Assembly (NCBI GenBank): GCA_958510875.1
Contig: OY294067.1
Span: 142,825,546 to 142,889,545, forward strand
Direction of reading: 5' to 3'
Source: Endomychus coccineus
Lineage: Eukaryota; Arthropoda; Insecta; Coleoptera; Endomychidae
DNA: 64,000 bases
Below, one piece after another: positions 56,995 to 64,000 of the stretch. The number at the start of each line of letters is the position of its first letter. The first letter of the stretch is position 1. A program made the position numbers and the translations under genes. The notes beneath the pieces are model-generated. The model was given only the letters and a program-made list of their open reading frames with translations. It was not told where the DNA came from and ran no database searches.

Positions 56995-57994
56995 TATTTA
57001 TAAGGCAGTAAGGTACGTATTTTTTTAAACTGTTAAAACATCAAAAATAAAAACTTTATAACCAATATTAACAGTGTAGCTGTAGACATAGAAGAATGTT
57101 AATGGAAAATGTGGGTTTCTTCCATGTTTTACAGAAAAAGACTGGTATTTTGGCAATTAAACTGATTCACTTACTGACCACATTTGTATAATAGTATGGT
57201 CGTTTCTTCTTTTGGTGATTGCCATTCACCGATTTATGTGTGCATGCAAGTAACTATATTTAAGCGCAGATTATGAGCTGCTTATTACTTTGTTCATCTA
57301 CATCTGGGCAATCAAGTATATTTTTATATATTCTTAACCAGTGAAAACATTTGTTTCTATCGAGGACATTATTAGATCACAATTATTTAATTTATATTGC
57401 AATACAATAATAGTTTCACTTTTTTCACCATACATCAACCTATAATTTGGTTTCAAATCATATCTGTATAAGTATATTCATACAAAATCCATTGTTGGGC
57501 CCTATATGGAAAATTTCATGAACATAAACTTCCGAAAGATGTTTAACATGATTATATCATACTTTTATTCTATTCTGTCTACTGATATTAAAGTACAGTA
57601 GGTATATCGCCACTACAGCATTTTTGCTTTTATTTCATCCGTATTGTCAGGAAGCATTTGCAATAATCGGACTATGAGGTGGGAGCAAAATATGCGTTGA
57701 TTTTCTTGATTTCACGATGTAAGATGGTATATAACTAACAATATGAATGGGGAACATACAAGTAAGAAAAGTTTAAGTAAAATTGTAAACGTTTTATTTA
57801 AATAAAAAATTGTCAATTTATTTATGTGAGAAAGTATATTGTATATTGTTGAAAAGTTTTCTTGCGGAAAATATAATTCTAAAAATGTTGACGTATTAAT
57901 AATAAATATTAACAATTTATTGTTCCTGTAAATTCTAGTAAATCATTAGTACATCCTTTAAAACATGTTTTAGGGGGATATCTAATCTATGATA
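56995..57994. other. Left part of P-like element without coding potential
   Basis: About 1 kb of very AT-rich DNA between the left end and the stop of the THAP-type gene. The expected catalytic part of P transposase is not visible in any frame. The one longer minus-strand frame (57915-57712) is hydrophobic AT-rich noise. Confidence 0.4.
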
Positions 57995-59483
57995 TTAAAA
58001 AGATGACAGCAAATCCGGTGTAAATTTCTGAGTTGACGGTCCTTTCAAAAAACGCTTAATGATTTCGCCAGATGAGCCAGGTACTGCCGCCTGAAAATTA
58101 ATTATGCAATTAAAATTCAATGTATGCAGCATATATGATTTCATAACAAAAATTATTACATATTATAGATAGTTGACTACTGACAGCAAATGCACAATTG
58201 CACATGTATAAAAACTACAAATTAATTAAATTACTTTTCTAAATTGTGGGACCTTACAGTAATTACAGATTCCGCACTTTCTGTCATAGCAAATTTAGTT
58301 TTTAAATGCTTTATTAATGTCCTCAGAGAATTCACTCTCTTTCTGTAAAACCTCACAGAAGCTTGCAAGTTTTTTATTTTTCGCCGTTGCTGTGAGACAG
58401 TCTTCTTTGCAATTTACCAACTGACATGTGCTCTTGCTGGATTGTCCATATCTGATGTAGTACAATCACCAAAATAGCGTTTACCACGAAACTTTCTGAA
58501 AACATTAATATTAATTAGATGTTATATGGTATTATATTTATTAACTTATAAACAATTTGACACAGTATATAAGGGTATTAACTAAATCCATGTCATAACA
58601 TAAGGGGCATATTTTTTAAGAGAAATTCAGCCCACAAATTCTTAATAGTTCATGGCCTCACTATTGACAAGTTTTGGGATACAGGTCATGAAAATTTTGG
58701 TGAATATCAAAAACTATTAGATATAAATGCATGAAATTTGCACAACTCATTCACCTTATATATTGCACTATGCTGATACTAGCAAAAGCCTGTAATACTA
58801 CAGGTGCCCAGTTTCAGCAGAATTATATACAGTATTGTAAACTTACTTTTGTGGAACTACTGCTCCTACTATTTGTTGATATTTCCCTTTCCTCCTTTCT
58901 TTTGGATTACTGGAACTACTGGAAGTTGTTGATGAAGACCTTGCTAATGGTACAGCTATAACGGATTTTTTCTCAGAAGAGGTATCCGATTCTGGTGATT
59001 TGCTAGATACAGTTTTTGGGTAAGGCTGCAGTGGCTGTTGAAATGTAGTAGTAATTGAAACGGAAACTGATTCAACTAAGGGCTCCTCATTACTACTAAC
59101 CATGATATCCTCATTAGCTGGTGCAAACCAAACGCTGCTTTTGGTCATAGATGTTGACGCATATTCACTTTCTGAAAGTTTTGCTCTAAGATAAATAAAA
59201 ACATTGATTAGTAAAACTGCTATGCTCTTAATTAAACATTTTACCTTTTAGGTGCTGAAACATCAATATTCTCTTTGTCGTCTTCATCATGTCTGAAACA
59301 GTTTGCAATTATTACTACCATGTTCCATCCCAACATATCTGGAATTACTTACTCAGCGTAAATATGTAGGCGACTTGTACTGGCAAATGCTGGTGTAGCA
59401 CCACCTTTAATGTCTTTCCTGCCGCCTGGCCTAGTTACAAAGTCACTTTCAGAAACAAACAGGTACATAAACGATGCAAAGTA
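57995..59483 (-). pseudogene. THAP-domain P-type transposase gene, five exons, truncated
   Basis: Minus-strand exons are 59483-59353, 59292-59245, 59185-58847, 58495-58258 and 58090-57995. All introns have GT donors and AG acceptors, and phases agree across all four junctions (2, 2, 2, 0). Exon 1 reads SESDFVTRPGGRKDIKGGAT, the C-terminal end of a THAP zinc finger. Exon 3 is a Ser/Thr/Pro-rich linker ending KERRKGKYQQIVG. Exon 4 gives KKFRGKRYFGDCTTSD, then an in-frame TAA (58416-58414), then a basic leucine-rich coiled coil (KIKNLQASVRFYRKRVNSLR). Exon 5 reads SGEIIKRFLKGPSTQKFTPD and ends at TAA, where P transposases continue into the RNase H-like core. The first exon with the C2CH cysteines is missing. 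A KP-like repressor remnant is possible; with the stop it is called a pseudogene. Confidence 0.75.
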
Positions 59484-59812
59484 CTGAAAGTGAAGAAAAT
59501 TCACAATTTTAGAACACTATTAAGTCGTTAGCTTCTTGAATTTTCTAGAAAGTAGAAAGAACAAAGAACTTTATCACCAAAATCATTCAAAGATTTGACA
59601 GGTTAAGTTGATCAGAACTCGTTAACTACACTTTCAAATAAATGTCACTTTTCTTGACAGTAGGTACACGATTAGCGGCGGCGAATTACGAGTGCCAATA
59701 TCGGAGATCTCTCTATTCAATCTTTATTTCTCCACACGATTGCTGGGAAGCTAGATGACAGTATGGTGGGAGAGAGACATGTTGGCGATACTCAAAAATG
59801 ACTTTAGCTTAT

Positions 59813-59834
59813 TCTAGTATATCCGAATTCGTTG
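59813..59834 (-). repeat. Right terminal inverted repeat of the P-like element
   Basis: Exact inverse of 56819-56840, followed by GGTAGCAG (59835-59842), the second copy of the putative target duplication. Confidence 0.85.
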
Positions 59835-59842
59835 GGTAGCAG

Positions 59843-60742
59843 ACTACTAAAAAGCTTTGACTTTTACAAAAGTCTTAGTTGCGAGTATTTCGCGGTGATA
59901 CAATAAATTGAACTACAAGCTAATATTACGATAATAACATCTTCAATGAGCGAGCACTCTACAAATGAGTAGAGAGATTTTATGTCGCTGCGATTTATCA
60001 CAAAATCAAGAAATCGAGGAGTGAGCCACCGCACTTATACCACTGCTTTTTTTAGGCAGTCGCGCCGCCTTGCTTTGAGCTGCCGCGCCCTGGTATTGAT
60101 GATGCCGTGTGGCTTGCTGGCACGTAGACGTAGCTACAACTTTGTGTGCTAACAAACATTATTAATATCAATTGGTATTAATTATTAATTAAACATAAAA
60201 AAACATATAGTATGTTACTACTTGTACCACAGAAAGAACTCCGTTTTACTTCTCCTACTGAAGCATCACGTAATATTTCTCCAAATAGTTCATCGTAAGC
60301 ATATCTGTTCTGTTCAATCAATAATTAGTAATAATATTGATTATTACGTTATAATGTTTAATTAACTATCGATACGATAAAATTGCTTATAATTTCTTAA
60401 CGGAAGAAGATAGCAGCATTGAACAGATCTTTCCCGTCAATATCTGATCTATTTTCATATGTTAACTTGTGTTCTAGGTTGAGACACTGTGTCTGTTTAG
60501 GTATCTCTCCAATGCCCTCCAACTATCAATGTCCTGCAAAAATGAAAACTTACTTGTTGTTGTGTTCTGTTAATAAATCGAATCCTTCATTTAATTGTAA
60601 GATCGCCATGCTAAGTAGCAAGATATAAAAATTTACTTTAAATTTTGTTCTTGGATCTAATATGGGCTCATCTGCAGCCCATAATCAAAATGTATTTTTC
60701 GGGGACGTGAACAAGCAGTTTCGACGAATTCAGGTCCACATT
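59843..60742. other. Mostly non-coding; one exon-like minus-strand segment
   Basis: The patch 60000-60130 is GC-richer but has no motif. At 60310-60231 the minus strand reads, after a possible acceptor (ATTGATTGAACAG), NRYAYDELFGEILRDASVGE and VKRSSFC, with a GT following. It looks like a short exon, but I cannot identify it or connect it to another. Confidence 0.25.
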
Positions 60743-61979
60743 CTAAGTCTTCAGCAATTGATTTTGAATCAAGTAGCAATTATTCAGAAGCACTGTACTG
60801 TATACGCCTAAGTTTTTTTCAACCAGATCGATCATTTTGACCGCCTCTGAAAGAATAGTGTCTGACTTTTGCAAAGTTTTGATTATAGTATTAATTTTGG
60901 ATAAAATGTTGTTCCATATTACAACTGAACATTCGAACCTATAAGTCTTTAGTTTCAACATTAATGAATTCGCCATGTTCCTTGCGTCACTGTCATACTT
61001 GTCATTGATAAAAATAGTGTATAATGCCTTGTATATTTTACTAAAATTAAAGCTAAGAGGTATTACAGCATCAACTCTGCATTCCCATCGCGTATTTGAA
61101 AGAGGCTTAGAGTCAAAGTAGGTTCGTAATGATATCGCAACGTGAAGTTGATGCCGAAAAAATACATATATTTCCTGAACAATAGAAAAACAGTTTGAGC
61201 TTTTATCGGCACCATTTACTACCAAATTGAATGTTTATTTTTTCCTCTCATGTTTGTATCATTATCATATCCTTGGACTTGTAAATCTTCTAGTTCAATA
61301 TTGCATGACTTTAATAAATTCAACAAATAATTTGCTAACCCTTGTCCAGTAGTATCAGTTACGGGTAACAAACTCAGAAATTCTCTTACCTCAGCAAGTT
61401 TTCTTGACGTGTTGAAATAAACAAATCTTACCATAACAATGAGTTGTTCTTTGTGTGAGATACGTGTACAATCTAGAATCACAGATTAGTATTTAGATTG
61501 TTTTAGAAGATCAACTATAGTTTTAGTTTTTTCAGGAATTAAATTAATCAATTCATTTTGAATATTGAGGCCCAGATGATGGGGCACGCTGAGCATTTTG
61601 AATTCGAGCAATTTGTTCTGATAGTATATTATCAAAGTTAGGAATACATTCTACTAACTCTAGAGAAAATTTCCTTTATTTGAGTAGAATAATATTTCGG
61701 AAGATCCTCTAAAAATAAAATTCTGACCAGCTAAAAACTTTATGATTTCGATTATCCTCTCCAAAACTGCCTCTTTTTCTCGCATATTCGAGCTTAATTA
61801 ACAGAGTCTACTATTTGACCTTTTACTAAGTAATTTTTTAGGTCTAAATATTTTTTGAAAGGAAGTATGTGACCTGAAACCTTTTCGTCTATCTCCTGAT
61901 TTTGTGGTGGAAATGTGCCTAGTTCGTATGAATAAAAAGGTAATTTTGGGTGCACTAACGACATTACATTAGGAAACAA
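60743..61979 (-). pseudogene. hAT-like (ZMYM1/DUF4371-type) transposase remnant
   Basis: The minus strand gives, from the N-terminal side: LPFKKYLDLKNYLVKGQIVD (61860-61800), GSSEILFYSNKGNFL-type sequence (about 61710-61660), and MILDCTRISHKEQLIVMVRF (61482-61425). TDTTGQGLANYLLNLLKSC, QGYDNDTNMRGKNKHS (61280-61230) and VVNGADKSSNCFSIVQEIYV with FFRHQLH (61222-61140) follow. LSNTRWECRVDAV (61100-61065) and a helical end complete it. These are the blocks of the DUF4371 and hAT-like ribonuclease-H fold proteins related to ZMYM1 (ILDSTPDISHxEQ, GQSYDNGANMxGK, SDTRWE), in order. At least two frameshifts or stops interrupt it, and the C-terminal dimerisation domain is missing. Confidence 0.8.
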
Positions 61980-62019
61980 CAGATGAGTACAACGGGGTAT
62001 AACGGCGTTAAAACTGATT

Positions 62020-62255
62020 GAGTTCGAGGGTTTCGATTAAATCATCTTATTAATTGTTGGTTTTCCATAGTTCGATGCACATTCCTTCTCTTCTCCCAAA
62101 CATATTTGTTCTACGTAGTTTGTTGAATTTGAAATTATAGAGTTCGAGGGAGGCGATTCTATCATCTTATTAAAGCAGATTGTTGGTTTTTCATAGTTCG
62201 ACGGACGTAAGTTCTGTTTCCCCAAGCAAATCTTTATAACATAGTTTGTTTGTTG
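62020..62255 (-). repeat. 120-bp tandem duplication upstream of the hAT-like remnant
   Basis: GAGTTCGAGGG occurs at 62020 and 62140, followed in both by CGATT-xx-ATCATCTTATTAA, TTGTTGGTTTT and CATAGTTCGA. On the minus strand this codes a repeated SNYEKPTI / SNYGKPTI phrase, so it is likely the N-terminal end of the hAT-like protein with an internal repeat. Confidence 0.7.
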
Positions 62256-64000
62256 AATTTATAATGTGACAGAGAGTGTAGCGAGGAAGCCATAAATCAT
62301 AATCTGTAATAAAGAGGAGACCCAGGTACCCTTCGCTGATAAACGGACCATCGGCTTTGCATTGCACTATTTAACAATTTTTCTTTGTGAATATAATAAT
62401 GTCCTCTTCTTATTCGGTGTAAAATATAGTGTGTAAGAAACTGGAAACAATTGAATTGAATAAAATTGAAACTCGATCTATAAGATTGTTCTGCTTAAAT
62501 AATAATATCCTTGTATTTATATGGAAACAGATTCTTATTACAAAGGCCAGGTCTTATACAAATTTAACTTTAGTGCAATTCTAATAGATATTGAGTTGCA
62601 TTGTATTTTAATGTAAAACTTCTGATAATGAATTATTTCTTCGACTCAAATTATTTCTAAGCTGTTTAGAAAAATCATGAAATTCATCTAGGTATTTCTG
62701 TTGAATTGGAATAAAAACTTTTCAATTCATAATACACGAAAAATTATTTTATAGACTGCTATTATATGGGATTCCGGAATAAATTCATGCATGTATTTCT
62801 TTGATAACCAATCTGATGTGTAATATGTCCTACTACCTTATTTTTTAGGAACTACAATTAAGTTTGCAAGTGGAACAAGTAAAATATTTCAAAAAAAAAA
62901 TATTGTTTATTCAAGTTACAATTTCATTCATATGGTATAAGTCTGCATTTGAAATCATTTAAAAGCATTTTAGTACCATACGCCTTCAAATTTAAATTTA
63001 CTGCCTAATTTTTACATGGCTAAATTGTATTCCTTCAAATTCAATTTAATGTGAAACACTGTTAGCATCCGAATTGTTATGATACCATGTAATTTCATGA
63101 GAACCGTGTTTTCCGTTGAAATTGAATTCATGTGCCTCCTTTTCGAAAAAACTAGCTACAACGTATACCATAGGGTCCTAGTTGAAAAACGGCAAATATT
63201 AATGCTGTTAAAATGTAACAAACATATATTGCAAAATTTTGATTCAAATAACCGTATGACACTACGCGTTGAGCATTTTAGTAAAATCGAGAGAATTGTT
63301 TGAAGAATTTTGTATAGTGTCAGACCCTTATTAAACATTTTAAAAAATTTTTTTGGTAAAGATATATGTTTTTTCTGTTACTGCTCTACCAGCAATTCCA
63401 ACCTCACTTTTTCATTTCCCATGCTGCAATTTTTCTGTTAGATTAATGCAACTCTCAGAGAAACAATTAAACATTGTTTAATAATAGAATGCCCTCAATA
63501 TTTTTCAAAGTCATAAAAATATATACGGCATTCCGTTTAAAATAATGCAAATGCATAATTTAAATGGCCAGAGGACATTTTGTTTGTCCCAATAGTTTTT
63601 ACTAGTCCTAGCATCTCTACACATTGTCATGTATGTTATAAAAAAGGAATATTTTCTATCTATTTTTAAATAAATGTTACGAACTACCTACATCTTTTCT
63701 TAATTCAATAGTTAGGATTCGTCAAATATCCTTGGGGGTTTCACCAGAAACTTTTGCTAAAATTGGAAATCCAAAAAATCACTGGGATCCTTGCTTCATA
63801 AGCATTCCCAATTTGCGACCTCTTATATTATAGGCAGTACCTTAGCCAACGTAACCTACACCTCCCCCAAAAAACTTTCTCTCTTATGTTTTGCTTGATG
63901 AAATAATAACGTGGTAATTAACATTTGAGAAATAACTGTATAATAAAATTCGTTTGAAAGCGCTATTTAATGTAACTCGTTTTAGGTTTGAGAACAATGA
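62256..64000. other. AT-rich end of window, no gene seen
   Basis: No open frame above background, no element ends and no RNA gene were recognised. Small frames at 63079-63338 on both strands lack motifs. Confidence 0.4.

Larger units (their letters stand above)
56819..59834 (-). mobile_element. P-like DNA transposon with TIRs, subterminal repeats and 8-bp target duplication
   Basis: The ends are exact 22-bp inverted repeats starting CAACGAATTCGGATATACTA (56819-56840 and, inverted, 59813-59834). Inside them a second inverted pair TATCGCCAACATG lies at 56874-56886 and 59778-59790. The flanks GGTGGCAG (56811-56818) and GGTAGCAG (59835-59842) match at 7 of 8 bases, as a target duplication. P-type elements have 8-bp target duplications and internal inverted repeats besides the terminal ones, and the gene inside is THAP-type, as in P transposase. 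The coding part stops after the coiled coil and the following short block. No catalytic domain was found in 56.9-58.0 kb, so this is probably an internally deleted copy. Confidence 0.8.

Overview
This window is AT-rich eukaryotic DNA, almost certainly from an insect. There are no bacterial-style operons. The recognisable content is a graveyard of insect-type transposable elements (Penelope-like elements, an errantivirus-type LTR element, Jockey/R1/CR1-like LINEs, Tigger/pogo-like, P-like and hAT-like DNA transposons) with a few probable host exons in between. Order or genus cannot be fixed from the sequence alone. Nearly all long open frames are fragments of mobile elements, and most carry frameshifts and stops.

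Layout, left to right. 0.7-2.4 kb: a decayed Tigger/pogo-like transposase (+). 4.0-4.5 kb: the C-terminal part of a cysteine-rich (CXC-like) repeat-associated protein (+). 5.4-6.7 kb: a decayed Penelope-like element (-). 10.3-12.1 kb: a Jockey-like LINE (+) with an internal 80-bp duplication. 12.6-16.4 kb: an internally deleted errantivirus-type element (-) with gag, protease, integrase and env remnants. 17.8-18.9 kb: a second Tigger/jerky-like transposase (-). 20.9-21.4 kb: diverged tandem repeats. 22.9-23.2 kb: a probable host exon of an ADAM/ADAMTS-type metalloprotease (-). 24.7-24.85 kb: a probable terminal exon of an unidentified gene (+). 25.1-26.8 kb: two opposed LINE fragments. 28.3 kb: a CT microsatellite. 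33.1-33.5 kb: a 178-bp tandem duplication with no differences seen.

37.7-41.6 kb is one large imperfect palindrome. Each arm, read outward from the centre at about 39,536, has the GIY-YIG end of a Penelope-like element, a hammerhead-like motif, and an intron-containing tyrosine-recombinase-like pseudogene. 42.6-44.0 kb holds a Penelope tail joined to a LINE. 46.0-46.7 kb holds tandem repeats. 50.8-52.0 kb holds an open integrase frame with a CXC-like tail. 52.2-55.2 kb holds a 5'-truncated but open Penelope-like RT/GIY-YIG gene, whose 3' tail is part of a second fold-back structure that encloses a tRNA-like gene between two (TA)n tracts. 56.8-59.8 kb is a P-like DNA transposon. It has 22-bp terminal inverted repeats, 13-bp subterminal inverted repeats, an 8-bp target duplication (7/8) and a five-exon THAP-type gene (-) whose splice phases all fit, with one in-frame stop. 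60.7-62.2 kb is a hAT-like (ZMYM1/DUF4371-type) transposase pseudogene (-).

The genes do not form a pathway. The main story is element-on-element insertion followed by inverted duplication, giving two fold-back structures (39.5 kb and 54.1 kb) both involving Penelope-like elements. All family names come from reading motifs by eye; no database search was possible.
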